Shown: positions 22,401 to 33,070 of the stretch, piece after piece | How the letters are laid out: every line of letters starts with the position of its first letter | Numbering within the stretch: the stretch's first letter is position 1 | Assembly: GCF_020080835.1 (NCBI RefSeq) | Contig: NC_058159.1 | Location: 558,001-622,000 of the forward strand | Direction of reading: 5' to 3' | From: Cotesia glomerata | Lineage: Eukaryota > Arthropoda > Insecta > Hymenoptera > Braconidae | DNA: 64,000 nucleotides | Position numbers and translations under genes: made by a program | The notes under the pieces: generated by a model | Databases searched by the model: none | What the model saw: only the letters and a program-made list of their open reading frames with translations | Told to the model about the DNA's origin: nothing

Positions 22401-25293
22401 ATTCATTCGAGTACCCACATCAATTTTTCATATATTTTATATATTTATATATATCATATATATTTATATATGAAAAATGCATGTGGGTACTCAAATGAAA
22501 GCTCTTGATGAGAGTAACATCAGGATGAGCTTATATCTTTAAAAATATCAATATTTAAGGAAGTACAGTGCAATTTAACAAGAGTCATTATTTAATAAAG
22601 CAAAATTTTATTCATTTATAAAAAAAATATCTTTCATTTGAGTACCCACATCAATATTTCATATATTTATATATGTCACATATATGTATATATGAAAAAT
22701 ATATCAAAAGCTTGTGGGTACTCAAATGAAAGCTATTAATGAGTGTAACAGATTATTTCATTGCTTGTCTGTTTTATAAGGAAATTCGACTAAATTATCG
22801 GCAGCTATTCGGCTCAAAACTAGACTTTTTGCTTGTAGCACTGCATAGAGGTGATATCCAACAAGACTATCTTCGTATACCGCAGGCTAATTGTATCATG
22901 TATGATAATTCATTCTTAATTCATGGCATATGTATCTGGAATGCACTGCCAGCTGAGACTGTGGCTGTAGATAATTTGGTTGAATTTAAAAATGCTTGCT
23001 TCAATTACTCTTTTGAACATGACAATTAACAATTGCAATGTTTATTTTGGATCTTATTTAAATATTTTTTTTTGTAGAATTATTATGACTTTAAATTAAG
23101 TTATTTGTTTGTATTAAATAATCTATTTGAATTTTATAACATTTGAAATTAAATCTAATTGTAAACCTTTAATTAGTTAAGTAATCTCGTAACCTATGTA
23201 AACCAATGTAATTTAAATATTGATGGCTTTGAGGGAGCTTAGGTTCCAGAGCCAAATAAATTTTTTATATATCTATCTATCTATCTAACATCGGGATGAG
23301 CTTACATCTTAAAAAATATCGACAATTAAGAAATGACCTTGTATCTTGTGAACTAATGACACTTTTAAAGATATAAGCTCATCCTGATGTTACACTCATC
23401 GAGACCTTTCATTTGAGTACCCACATCAATATTTCATATATTTTATATATTTATATATATCACATATATGTATATATGAAAAATATATCAAAAATGCATG
23501 TGGGTACTCAAATGAAAGCTATTAATGAGTGTAACATCGGGATGAGCTTACATCTTAAAAAATGTCGACAATTAAGAAATGACCTTGTATCTTGTGAACT
23601 AATGACATTTTTAAAGATATAAGCTCATCCTGATGTTACACTCATCGAGACCTTTCATTTGAGTACCCACATCAATATTTTATATATTTATATATTTATA
23701 TATATCACATATGTATATATGAAAAATATATCAAAAATGCATGTGGGTACTCAAATGAAAGCTAATAATGAAGTGTAACATCGAGGATGAGCTTTATCTT
23801 AAAAATGTCGACAATTAAGAAATGACCTTGTATCTTGTGAACTAATGACATTTTTAAAGATATAAGCTCATCCTGATGTTACACTCATCGAGACCTTTCA
23901 TTTGAGTACCCACATCAATATTTTATATATTTATATATATCACATATATGTATATATGAAAAATATACCAAAAATGCATGTGGGTACTCAAATGAAAGCT
24001 CTTGATGAGTGTAACATCGGGATGAGCTTATATTTTTAAAAACGTCAATATTTAATAAAGTACAGTGCAATTTAACAAAATTCATTATTTAATAAAGCAA
24101 AATTTCTTTCATTTATAGTTCACAAGTCACATAGTGACTGCAAGGTTGTTAGTAAACATTACAGAAATTAAATTACCGAATTTTGTGATCGTGAACGACT
24201 AATTATTGAGCCTTTACGAAACGGATTAACGACCCGCGCTTCTGAAAATAATTTTTCTTGATCTCCATCGTAAAATCGCTCCATTAATTTTTCTTTGTCC
24301 CATTTGAAATGATTTAAGAGAATCCTTGTAGTAGTTGCTGGAATCTTTATTAAAAATAAAAATAATTTTTTTAGTGAGTACTTAATTTCAACTTTTGGGT
24401 TACACATTTAAGACATACGCGCGCAATGTTATAGTAACATCTGGTTTACACCTTGTAACAAGATGGGTTTTTGTTTTTTTTTTTTTTTAAAGCAATAAAA
24501 GCAGGATGTACTCAAAGGATCTAAAGTAATGAAAGTTGGTACATTGGATAGTTTTTAGAATTTTTTTTATTGAAAAAATCATTACGAAAAAATAAAAAAA
24601 AATTTTTATTGGTAAAAAACTTGAAGAACTATAAGTGCAATTTTTAAAAAATATTTTTTAGTATTATTGAAAATTAAGTTAGCAAATATCTGACCATCTA
24701 TGATTTTTCTTATAGAAAAAATTAATTTTAAAAAATCCTTAGAAAAATTTCACTTGTAGAAAATTTAAAAAACTTTAAGTGCAATTTTTGAAAAATATTT
24801 TTTTAGTTTTAATTTAATTGAAGAAAAAAATTCGAAAAATTGTCTGCTGATTTCAGTATCATGATTAATGATAAATTGTAAATGATAATTAATCGAATGA
24901 CTTATACTTAATTTATAAAAACATTAATCATTGTATTTTCAACCAATAAAAAAATAGAATATCGAATAATTGATTAAAAAAAAAAAAAAAATAAACAATC
25001 AAGCCTGTTATTTTTAAAAATTCTTGAAAAAAAAAAAACTGGATCAAAATAAATGTAAACATGAAGAATATTTATAAATGTACCTCAACAACAGTATTAA
25101 CTTCTTTAATAGAATCAACCATGTGCTGAACGATTTCTTCAGTAGTCAAAACTTCAAATGGATACTCATCAGCATCATTACTACGCTCACGAGGATTATT
25201 AGCCTCGATTTCCATGGCAAAGTCAACATCATCACCACTGGATTCATTTCCCGAATCAACTTCATCATACAAAGTCTCTTCCTCGGAATCCAT
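19341..25293 (-). CDS. ari-1: ariadne-1, RBR-type E3 ubiquitin-protein ligase (seven coding exons)
   Basis: Exons 25293-25084, 24344-24177, 22011-21946, 21860-21645, 21155-20598, 19720-19494 and 19422-19341 join in frame to 508 residues, the usual length for the family. Seen in order: an acidic N-terminus, a UBA-like region (about 46-105), and RING1 with C138, C141, C155, H157, C160 and C163. Then come an IBR Cys/His cluster (from 221) and RING2 with C296/C299 and the presumed catalytic cysteine C309 in DGGCNHM. A helical Ariadne domain (from about 350) runs to the C-terminus WWDYME. Known of the family: it takes ubiquitin from the E2 (UbcH7/UbcD10 type) onto the RING2 cysteine and is autoinhibited by the Ariadne domain until released by neddylated cullin-RING ligases. 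All key residues are present. Introns 2 and 5 are almost entirely Helitron-like DNA. Confidence 0.96.
19494..19720 (-). CDS. ari-1: ari-1 coding exon 6
   Basis: Residues 407-482, from VQFLKKAVDILC to VQDKYR. Acceptor CACAG|GTTCAA, donor TATCG|GTAACT. Part of the Ariadne domain. Confidence 0.95.
19770..20556 (+). mobile_element. Helitron-like element, copy F, filling ari-1 intron 5
   Basis: It begins near ACACATAATTAAGAAATGAT (5' end slightly eroded), carries three palindromic units, and ends in the subterminal block CAGTGCAATTTAATAAAAGT without a hairpin. Intron 5 is 19,721-20,597, so about 90% of it is this element. It is antisense to ari-1. Confidence 0.65.
20598..21155 (-). CDS. ari-1: ari-1 coding exon 5
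   Basis: Residues 221-406 (186 codons), CNRLLRWCPSPDC to MSWIE. Acceptor TTCAG|TGTAAC, donor GAA|GTACGA. Encodes the IBR and RING2, including the presumed catalytic C309, and the start of the Ariadne domain. Confidence 0.96.
21414..21514. repeat. short inverted repeat in ari-1 intron 4
   Basis: About 100 bp bounded by TATAGTGACC and GGTCACTAT. It sits in the intron between exons 4 and 5. Possibly a small MITE; the arms are only about 10 bp. Confidence 0.35.
21645..21860 (-). CDS. ari-1: ari-1 coding exon 4
   Basis: Residues 149-220, MMTGLECGHRFCTACWGEYL to ITNSFVE. Acceptor TTTAG|ATGATG, donor GAG|GTGAGA. Completes RING1. Confidence 0.95.
21946..22011 (-). CDS. ari-1: ari-1 coding exon 3
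   Basis: Only 22 codons (residues 127-148), SRRTSTNGTEECGICFVTL to PCS. It holds the first Cys pair of RING1. Acceptor TTCCAG|TCAAGA, donor TCG|GTAAAC. Confidence 0.93.
22059..24152 (+). mobile_element. Helitron-like element, copy G, filling ari-1 intron 2 (with nested LINE)
   Basis: 5' end A|TCTCTAGATACATAATTAAT at 22,059. The 3' end has CAAGTCACATAGTGACTGCA, then AGGTTG and TTAG|T at 24,152. It contains about six palindromic units and a LINE fragment at 22,751-23,286. Intron 2 spans 22,012-24,176, so only 71 bases of it lie outside the element. It is antisense to ari-1. Confidence 0.78.
22751..23286 (+). mobile_element. 5'-truncated non-LTR retrotransposon (LINE) 3' end
   Basis: The reading frame ends with a peptide containing HGICIWNALPAET and LVEFKNACF. 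This resembles the conserved W-N-x-L-P ... F-K tail found after the reverse transcriptase of jockey/CR1-like LINEs. The 3' end is a (ATCT)n tail. It interrupts a Helitron unit: AACA at 22,747-22,750 recurs at 23,287-23,290 as a target-site duplication, and the broken unit GAGTGTAACA|TCGGGATGAG reads on after it. Confidence 0.8.
24177..24344 (-). CDS. ari-1: ari-1 coding exon 2
   Basis: Residues 71-126, IPATTTRILLNHFKWDKEKL to SRSQNS. Acceptor ATAAAG|ATTCCA, donor TCG|GTAATT. UBA-like region. The Helitron 3' end lies 24 bases beyond the donor. Confidence 0.94.
24530..24860. repeat. degenerate AT-rich MITE copy in ari-1 intron 1
   Basis: Carries the family landmarks AAGTGCAATTTTTGAAAAAT, AAGTTAGC and TAGTTTTAATTTAATT in diverged form. 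Non-coding. Confidence 0.45.
25084..25293 (-). CDS. ari-1: ari-1 coding exon 1
   Basis: Residues 1-70. Start ATG at 25293-25291 (MDSEEETLYDEVDSGNES, the typical acidic ariadne N-terminus), donor GAG|GTACAT. A possible 5' UTR acceptor (GTTGTAG) lies at 25,360-25,366. Confidence 0.93.
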
Positions 25294-25559
25294 TGTTATT
25301 TAACAACTTTCTACTTTTTTATCTCGAGTATCACTGGACTGCTTTCTTTTACTCCAAGCCTACAACATAATAATTTAAAGCGTTATAATTTTTATTTTTA
25401 CTGGATAAAATTTATTTTCAAGCTTTCTTTATAATTATCCACGAACAATCTTAAAAATGAACCTTATTTCACAAGTAAAGGTACCAACAAATATTTATTA
25501 TGATTAATGTAAAGACAACAAAGAATGAACATGACCCTTGTATATATAGTTTTACTTTA

Positions 25560-25567
25560 TGACGTCA
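25560..25567. promoter_or_regulatory. consensus CRE palindrome
   Basis: TGACGTCA, the CREB/ATF palindrome, about 270 bp upstream of the ari-1 ATG and next to a TATATATAG sequence. A match to a known motif only; use is unproven. Confidence 0.35.
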
Positions 25568-27743
25568 CACAGTAGAGATTAACAATAAACCATTAGTCAT
25601 TAACCTCGTTTTCCATTATCATCATTGATATTTATAGATTAATTATTGACTTATTTTAAAGTTAATTATTAGAGCATGTTTGATAATGTAAAACAGATTA
25701 TTTATATGAATTTTTGTTAAAATAATCAGATTTTAATAACTTCACTTACTGAAAACTAAAACGACATTATACTGTACTCTAAATACACTATATAGCAATT
25801 GAAGCCAATTTTTTTCTCCTGCTTAGCACCAGCTCAACTTTACTGTACATATAAACACACACGCTTTTAAATTTATATGTCGCAGTATGTACACATATGC
25901 ATACATAGCATTAAATGAATTTATATCGACACAATATACTCAAATGAAATTTACAAGGCAAAATTTAGTTCAAGTGAGAACAACTATAGTTTGATAAATT
26001 TAATACCAACTTTTAAATCTTAAAATAAAGTAAATATTTTATTTCACTTGACTTTTATTTATTTTTTATTTTTTTTTTATACTTTTTTATCAAACTATTT
26101 AGTAATTTAATTCATAATTACAAGTCTTCACAAATCACTTATTAATCTTTAAATCACTCAATAATTTAAAAAAAAAAATTAAGTTGGTACTTTTAAATTT
26201 TCATACCTCAAATTGTATTTTAACAAAAATCCTCTGTTTTGAATATTTTTTTTTTTTTAACTATTGTAAGATTTAATTATTTGTTTTTTAAGTGTGATAA
26301 ACAATTAATATTTTGCTTGCAGAAAAAAAAATGGCTGCTGTCACGGTAAAAATTAATTATGTCAGCCAATAAAATTTTCATACAAATAACCAATAAAATT
26401 ATTTTGCAGAAAAACTTGTATTTTTTTTTTTTCAACTCTAAACACTGAAGTTAGCCGTCGAAAAATGTTTATAACAAATTAATTACAATAAAAAAATGCT
26501 TCTAAAAATTTTCACTTATAATTTTTATTAATTATCACATTTGGAATTTTTTAATTAATAATTTAATTGCTCTAAAATTCTGAAAAAAAATTATCACAAT
26601 TTAAAGAATTAATTGTAATTTGAAAAAAAAAAGGTTCATTTTACCCCTCTTAGATAAAATAATTTTTTCAGAGTAATTTTGTATATAATAAGGAGATTTA
26701 TAATATAAAAACTGGAAAATTTTTAGCACTGGAGGATGTTATGGTATTTAAAAATTGGAAACTTGAGTAATGACAGAAATCAGCTGTTGACACAAAGAAC
26801 AATCACATTCCGTGACAAGAGACTATTTATTATCTAACACGGTAAGTTTTATAAATATTTTAATGTTACACTAATTATTTTTAAACATATTATTGAGTAA
26901 TTAATTTTTCATACCTCAACTTGACATTTTTTAATTGCTGCAACTAATTAATTATAAATTATTTCGAAATGTAACTTCCCTCACTAAAAAACTAAAAGAA
27001 TTTTTAATAATTGATATTTAAATAATAATTTTAACCAAACTCAATGATATTCATGTAATTTTTTTATCCATATTTATAGAAAAAACAAATTTATCGATTG
27101 TAAATTAAAACCTGAATGTATCGTGTGTAAATCCGATAAAATGACTAAGTTGACGTCGATGACATGAAGTAACTTGAGAATAGCATAGCTGTTATTTGAT
27201 TCGATATTATTTTACAATTCGCTAATCATTAATTATTTAAATAAATATTCACTACAGCAATTTAGAAAAATTATAAATAAATAAATAAACAAATACCTAC
27301 ACAGAAATATAAGTGACTAAAAATAAATAGTTCAAGGAGATTTAATTAACTTTGGTTATAAATAAACTCAGATAAATTGTATTAACAATTATTTTTTAGT
27401 TTTTAAATTTATTTAAATTAATAATCAATAAATATTTTAAAAATCGTGTGATAAAAACATTGGCTAATTTTTTATTTACAAAAAAAGTTTTTGTAATGTG
27501 AATTTAAATGACGCGACCGATTTAATTAACAGGTAAATATTTAACTTTTTACATTACTGCAGTTTTAATTATTGAAAATTAATTTAATAGAATTAATTAT
27601 TTTTTATGTTTACACGAATGTTTAAGAATGATTTCTGTTTACTGACAGATACTGTTATCCATCAACAAGCGCCACTGTGTTTTATTTTTAAAATTACAAA
27701 CCGTCTGACATTTTTTACCTCGTGGCGCTAGTGTCGAAATTTT

Positions 27744-27754
27744 TTTGGCGGGAA
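27744..27754 (+). promoter_or_regulatory. consensus E2F-type site upstream of ULK3
   Basis: TTTGGCGGGAA, 85 bp upstream of the ULK3 start codon, matches the E2F/DP consensus exactly in an otherwise AT-rich region. It suggests cell-cycle-linked transcription; this is inference. Confidence 0.45.
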
Positions 27755-27838
27755 TTTTTAAATTGAGAATGAAGAAAAGTTTGAACTTATTATTTAAATA
27801 GTCACAAAAAATTTGAAAAAAAAATTTTTTAAAACAAA

Positions 27839-27925
27839 ATGGCGCTACCTAAATTAGATGATTACACGATTATTGAAAAAATCGGAACTGGAAGTTACGC
27901 AACTGTTTATAAGGCGGTAAAAAAG
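27839..27925 (+). CDS. ULK3: ULK3 coding exon 1
   Basis: Residues 1-29 with the glycine-rich loop. Donor AAG|GTAAAT, phase 0. Confidence 0.94.
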
Positions 27926-30900
27926 GTAAATAATGAGCGAAATTAAATATTAACCAGTTTTATTTGATAGATATTTATGAAAATAAAGTTAGCTGACATT
28001 TAAAAATTTATAAAATTTTTTTATTAAAAAATTATTACAAAAACATTTTTTTATTTGTTAAAAACTATAAGTGCAATTTTTTAAAAATATTTTTAAGTTA
28101 TAATTTAATAAATTAAGAAAAATAAAAAAATCAAAAATGTCGGCTAATTTTATTATTATTACATATTTATATTTTTAAAATAAAAAATGTGTACATAAAA
28201 AATTAAAAAAAAAACAGGATAACCGCTGCGTGGTTGCACTTAAATGTGTAGACAGCTCAACACTTTCGAAATCGGCGATCGATAATCTAATTACAGAGAT
28301 AAACTTGTTAAAAGTGTTAAAACATGAACACATTGTTGAGATGAAAGACTTTTTTTGGGGCGAAGGGTTCGTATTAATTAACAATTAATATTGTCAAAGT
28401 TATTTTTTCCTGTTGATTTTATTTAATGGAAGCTTTTAATAATAGACGTATATACATCGTTATGGAATACTGTGATGCTGGAGATCTATCGACGTTCATA
28501 AAGAGAAAAAATAATTTACCAGAAAAAGTGTGCCGTAAATTTTTGCAGCAGCTTGCACTTGCACTCAAGTATTTGCGCTCTAACAATGTATGCCACATGG
28601 ATTTAAAACCACAAAATCTTTTACTTATTAGAAAACCCACATTAAGACTAAAAGTCGGAGGTTTGTTGCTAAAAATACAATTTTATACACGGAAAAAATT
28701 TATTTAAGTATTTTTATGTAATAAAATCTTATTGTTTAAAATAACTACAAGGGGAAAAATTGTACATTGATAGCTTCGTTTACAATTATTGATTTAAAAG
28801 ATTATAAAATGATAAAATTTGATTTCTTTTCAATCAATATTTTAACCAGATTTCTAAAACTTTCTTCTAGATACTTAAAGATTGCTTCGCATTATGAGTC
28901 GTGCAATTTCAAATTTTAGATCGTAAAAATTCTTATATTGACTAATTTTATAAGAATTTTTATGATCTAACATCGAAAATTTGATTAAAAATGTAAAATA
29001 TGAAAGTAAAGATGTTGAAAATCTTGTTCTGAGTTACGATGCTTCAATTAAAATTTTTTTTCCCATGTAATTAATAAAAATTTTAGTTAATTAACGAAAT
29101 CTAACTTAGTTAATAGGTTTTATAATTAAAAATAATATATATCTTAATGCTAACAATATATAATAACTAATTACATAAACTCCCAATTAACAGATTTTGG
29201 TTTCGCTCAATATTTATCCACCGACGAACATAAGTTCGCAATCCGTGGATCACCACTTTATATGGCACCTGAAATATTGCTTCGTCGAGAATACGATGTG
29301 CGTGTCGATTTATGGAGCGTTGGAGTTATTATGTATGAATGTTTGTTTGGTAAAGCGCCGTATTCTAGCAATACTTTTGAAGAATTAGCTGAGAAAATTA
29401 AAAGTTGCCGTTCTATTGAGGTAATTGAGCATTTATTATCTTCATATCTTCAATGATTCAGATAAGAAGCTACTAGATTAATACAGAAGGCGAAAATAAT
29501 GAGGATTTTAGAAATGTTTACAAATTACATACTAAAACATTTTTTAATATTTTTAATACTTCGCGCAAGCTCCAATTAATTTGCATCAACTTATATAACG
29601 CGATCTTTTCTTATTTTAAATAATATTTTACTTGAATTAGAGTAATTAATTTCTGACATGTACATGCGGTTCAAGCTTTAATTTCTTTCATCTATGAAGC
29701 ACTTACTCTACTTTCTTTAATTAATCAAGATTTTTTAAATATAAGGTTTTTATATACAGCGGTAATTTTTTATGAGTTAATTTTATGAAATGTAAGGTCA
29801 CATGGTCGATAAATCGCAGTTAAGTAAGGACATCTAGCGTGAGTTACAATTTTTTCCATGTCCATCAATTTAAAAATTGCTTGCAATATTTGGACAGTAA
29901 TAATTAATAATGTAATGTAAAATGTAAATATTGTATTTAAATCTGTGAGAATTAATATTCAAAATTTGAATTTTGAATTTGAAGCTACACTTATTAATAT
30001 TTTAGGTTAGCTGGTCAAAATATTTGGCTTCAAATTTCATAACCTACTATTAAAACTAAGTTTAATTAATTTAAAAATTGTTTTTATCATTTGATTAGAA
30101 AGTGTTAATTTACATTTTTTATTAATTTGAACTAAAGATATAAATTTTACGAAAAAATCCACTGTAAATTGTACATTTCAATGTAATGATAATTATAGAT
30201 ACCAAAAGGATCGTACGTTTCAAATGAATGTAACGATTTACTACAATCACTGCTAAAACACGATCCCGAAGAACGGATAAGTTTCGACAACTTTTTCGGT
30301 CATGAGTTTTTGGATCTCGAACATGCGCCGACGCAAGAAAACTACGAAAAAGCTGTTGCTTTGATACAATGCGGCGTGAAAGAAGATATGGAAAAAAATT
30401 ACCAACAAGCATTTCAACTTTACTGCAATGCGCTTCGCTACTTTATACCAATACTGATGGGTACGGACTTGATATTTATTTATTTTTGATTAATAAATGT
30501 TGCTTATTTTTATTGTTAATTGCAACGGCTTTTTGATCACAAAAAATGATAAAGAGATATGTGGTATCCTTATTCAGAAAGATGATTTGAAATGATTACC
30601 TTCATGTTAATTGTATATCTATGAAATATTCCCTGACGGATCCAAAGTGCGGTAGAGTACGGTAATGTACGGCAAATTTACGGTAGGGTACGGTAGAGTA
30701 CGGTACGTACAGTGATTTACCGTAATACAGTATGACACCGTAAATTACGGAGATTGTACGGCAAAGTACCGTGATTGTACAGTAATTTAACGTTATTGTA
30801 CGGTAAGATACCATGATTGTACGGTAAAATACCGTAATTGTTAGTAAAATACTATAATTATCCGGTAAAAAAAGTACTGTTTTTGTACGCTAAAGTACCA

Positions 30901-33045
30901 TAATTGTACGGTAACTTATCGCTAAAATAAGGTATATTTGACGGTAGGGTACCATTGGAATACGGTAGTGCGGAAAGTTCAGAAGTATATATTCTACCGT
31001 AATTTTACCATTTTATACCGTATTTTTACCATTCTTTACTGTACGTTACGATGTTTTACGGTTTCTACCGTGCAAGTAGAATGCTACTGTAATCTACGGT
31101 GGCCATACGGTATATCGACCGTATTTTTACCGTATAATACCGTAATTCTACGATATTTCAGATCCGCCAGGGTTCTTATCAGATGCTTTTAAATCATTTT
31201 AAATTAGATTTCTTAATCAGAATAATGTTAAAAAATACTTAATTTATTTTGCATCGATAGAATTTAAGCCCAAGGCATTTATACTACTTCTGATTGTTCA
31301 CTACATTTTTATTTTTTTATTACATTTTGTTACTCGAGTTGATAAAGAATACTATATTTAATGATATATGAATTGAAAGTTTATTTATAAGTTCAAAAAG
31401 TCATTGATCACAAAGGAATGTATCAAATTTTGAAGCAATTAACTAAACCCAAAAACTAATTATGATAAAAATTTATAATTAAATTATTCCGATTAATCAT
31501 GACTCATTACTGATTACGAAATTCCCACAATAAAAAAACCCAAGATAATAATCTAATTTGGGAAATCCCTAAAACGGTAGTATAATGTAAAATATCCTAA
31601 TTACTTTTTCCACATTTGATTATGTATTATGTACTTAATAACAAACTTTACATTAATTTATGATTTGTTAGTGTTCTTTGTTTAAGATTTTAGATGATTT
31701 TAGTTCTTTTAAAAATCGACATTACATAAGTAAAAACAAATGTTTTTAGCGATTTCTCGCTTACGAGAGAATCGCAGATAATGAACCCAATCATCGATTA
31801 AATTTAAATCAAATTACTCCCCACTTATTGTCCACATGAGAATGTTTTGAGGAAAAAAGGTACTGATTAGCATTCAAAACCTAACCATATTCTGAAAAAT
31901 ACGTCGAATAACTCTAGCAAAATTCTACTTTTTCTAACCTCAATTTCATGATTCAAACATTATTCAAATGAAACGATTATTTTGTCAAGAGCAGACGAAT
32001 CAGATCCGCAGAAGAAAAGACATCTGAGATTACGTATCAACGAATATATAAATCGTGCAGATAAGCTTAAGCAATTATGTGTGGATAAAAGTACAGCCAA
32101 TGAAGATAATCATCAACAGTTGAAGGAGCATAGGCAATTATTGATAAGACAACAATCAACAAATTCATTTCCTTATGCAGAATTACGTTAGTATTCTCTC
32201 AATTAATTAGCTAAATAGTTTAATCTTGTAAAATTGAAGCAATTTTTCGGATATTCGTTCAATATAATTAATATATACTTCATGAAGCAATACTTCTTGT
32301 TATGCAATTACTTCTGAAGCTTAATCATGCTTGATGAGTAACAAGATAAAGAAATTTAAAATTGCAAAAACAATAATAACGAAATATAGATTCTTAAACT
32401 TGAACACTAGCACGTGTTATATTTTAAATATTAATTACTTATATACGTGATATTAATAGTCTATGATTCATGAGTTCTTAATAAGTTAAAAAAAATTCCA
32501 TTGTTTTTTTTTAAATAAATTCTTTATCGAGTCATAAAAGTAGATAACGATAGCAAAAATTGTTTTTAGTGTCATAGTTATAAATAGATTGTTTATAAAC
32601 ACTCATAACTCGTTATGTAAAAAAAAAATATATGTAAGCTTCTAACTAGGAAGATTTGTTTGCAGGAAGTTTGAGCAAAAGCACATTTGACATGGCGTCG
32701 GGTCTTGAAATGGGCGAAATTGGGGAGCAGTACTACGCAGAAGGAAACTATAGTCTGGCCCTAGAGAAGTACAAAGCTTGTTTAGGGATTCTTGTGCAAG
32801 TTCTCAGCAAAGAACCGCCTGGAAGAAGGAGAGAACTTCTTTATAAACAGGTATTTTTCTTCACAAAAAATTACATTAGTTGTTTCTTTTATTTTATCAA
32901 CTATGTATTTTTTGTTGCAAAATTCCTGATGCAGATTCAAATATGGATGAAACAGGCTGAGTGTACAAAGGGACTTCTTGCGACCAAAGACATGCAAGAA
33001 ACGATCAAATCTGCTGAAACTACCGATCAATGTCGACTGTCTTAG
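27839..33045 (+). CDS. ULK3: ULK3/Aduk-type serine/threonine kinase with two MIT domains (eight coding exons)
   Basis: Exons 27839-27925, 28218-28366, 28446-28660, 29194-29420, 30199-30460, 31992-32186, 32666-32850 and 32935-33045 join in frame to 476 residues, close to human ULK3 (472). Seen: glycine loop GTGSYATV (16-23), Lys38 in VALK, Glu56 in helix C, catalytic HMDLKPQN (Asp131, Lys133, Asn136), DFG 151-153 and APE 175-177. Two MIT-like helical regions follow at about 280-350 and 385-455, the second containing EQYYAEGNYSLALEKYKACL and EPPGRRRELL. All kinase residues are intact. Known of the family: ULK3 acts in autophagy and Hedgehog/Gli signalling, and its MIT domains bind ESCRT-III in the abscission checkpoint. 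The Drosophila relative is Aduk. The start is the first ATG of the kinase frame, with an AAAATGGCG context. Confidence 0.95.
27970..28150. repeat. AT-rich MITE copy in ULK3 intron 1
   Basis: Left AAATAAAGTTAGCTGACATT and right AAAAATGTCGGCTAATTTTA form terminal inverted repeats of the GTTAGCCGACAT family. The internal AAGTGCAATTTTTTAAAAAT landmark is present. Confidence 0.6.
28218..28366 (+). CDS. ULK3: ULK3 coding exon 2
   Basis: Residues 30-78 plus two bases. Acceptor AACAG|GATAAC, donor GG|GTTCGT (weak but in phase). Holds Lys38 and helix-C Glu56. Confidence 0.88.
28446..28660 (+). CDS. ULK3: ULK3 coding exon 3
   Basis: Residues 79-150 plus one base. I chose acceptor AATAATAG|ACGTAT because it restores phase and gives FFWGEGRIYIVMEYC, matching family spacing. 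An acceptor at GGAAG just upstream does not fit the phase. Donor GGAG|GTTTGT. Contains the catalytic loop. Confidence 0.88.
28916..28970. repeat. hairpin in ULK3 intron 3
   Basis: TTAGATCGTAAAAATTCTTA (28,916-28,935) pairs with TAAGAATTTTTATGATCTAA (28,951-28,970), one mismatch, with a short loop. The intron (28,661-29,193) otherwise shows nothing. Confidence 0.6.
29194..29420 (+). CDS. ULK3: ULK3 coding exon 4
   Basis: Residues 151-226: DFG, activation segment, APE and helix F region (DLWSVGVIMYECLFGKAPY). Acceptor AACAG|ATTTTG, donor GAG|GTAATT. Confidence 0.95.
29421..30198 (+). other. ULK3: ULK3 intron 4
   Basis: AT-rich intron. I see no repeat family or nested gene in it. Confidence 0.6.
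30199..30460 (+). CDS. ULK3: ULK3 coding exon 5
   Basis: Residues 227-313 plus one base: end of the kinase lobe (RISFDNFFGHEFLDLEH) and the start of MIT1. Acceptor TATAG|ATACCA, donor ATGG|GTACGG. Confidence 0.93.
30631..31172. mobile_element. inverted-repeat element packed with ACGGTA repeats
   Basis: Termini CCCTGACGGATC and GATCCGCCAGGG are inverted repeats. The left half carries many TACGGTA-type repeats and the right half their complements (TACCGTA). So the whole 542 bp is a long imperfect palindrome made of short tandem motifs. No target duplication is obvious. It lies in ULK3 intron 5. The short ORFs here are repeat translations. The family is not identified. Confidence 0.75.
31992..32186 (+). 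CDS. ULK3: ULK3 coding exon 6
   Basis: Residues 314-378 plus one base (ADESDPQKKRHLRLRINEYI), MIT1 helices and linker. Acceptor TCAAGAG|CAGACG chosen by phase, donor TTAC|GTTAGT. Confidence 0.88.
32666..32850 (+). CDS. ULK3: ULK3 coding exon 7
   Basis: Residues 379-440, MIT2. Acceptor TTTGCAG|GAAGTT, donor CAG|GTATTT. Confidence 0.93.
32935..33045 (+). CDS. ULK3: ULK3 coding exon 8 (terminal)
   Basis: Residues 441-476 and TAG. Acceptor GATGCAG|ATTCAA. Last MIT2 helix; ends DQCRLS. Confidence 0.92.
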   Translation: MQIWMKQAECTKGLLATKDMQETIKSAETTDQCRLS

Positions 33046-33064
33046 CAAATTTAATTTTTTTATA

Positions 33065-33070
33065 AATAAA
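33065..33070 (+). terminator. possible ULK3 poly(A) signal
   Basis: AATAAA 19 nt after the stop codon. A second AATAAA lies near 33,277. Both are plausible. Confidence 0.35.

Larger units (their letters stand above)
25294..27838. promoter_or_regulatory. divergent upstream region between ari-1 and ULK3
   Basis: No gene is supported. It should contain both promoters. Possible elements are TGACGTCA at 25,560-25,567, TTTGGCGGGAA at 27,744-27,754 and CGTGGCGCTAG at 27,721-27,731. A degenerate AT-rich MITE lies at 26,430-26,640 (AAGTTAGCCGTC). Confidence 0.45.

Noticed and set aside
30602..31192. Two ORFs across the ACGGTA element
   Set aside because: Both are readings of the short tandem motif with no independent support.
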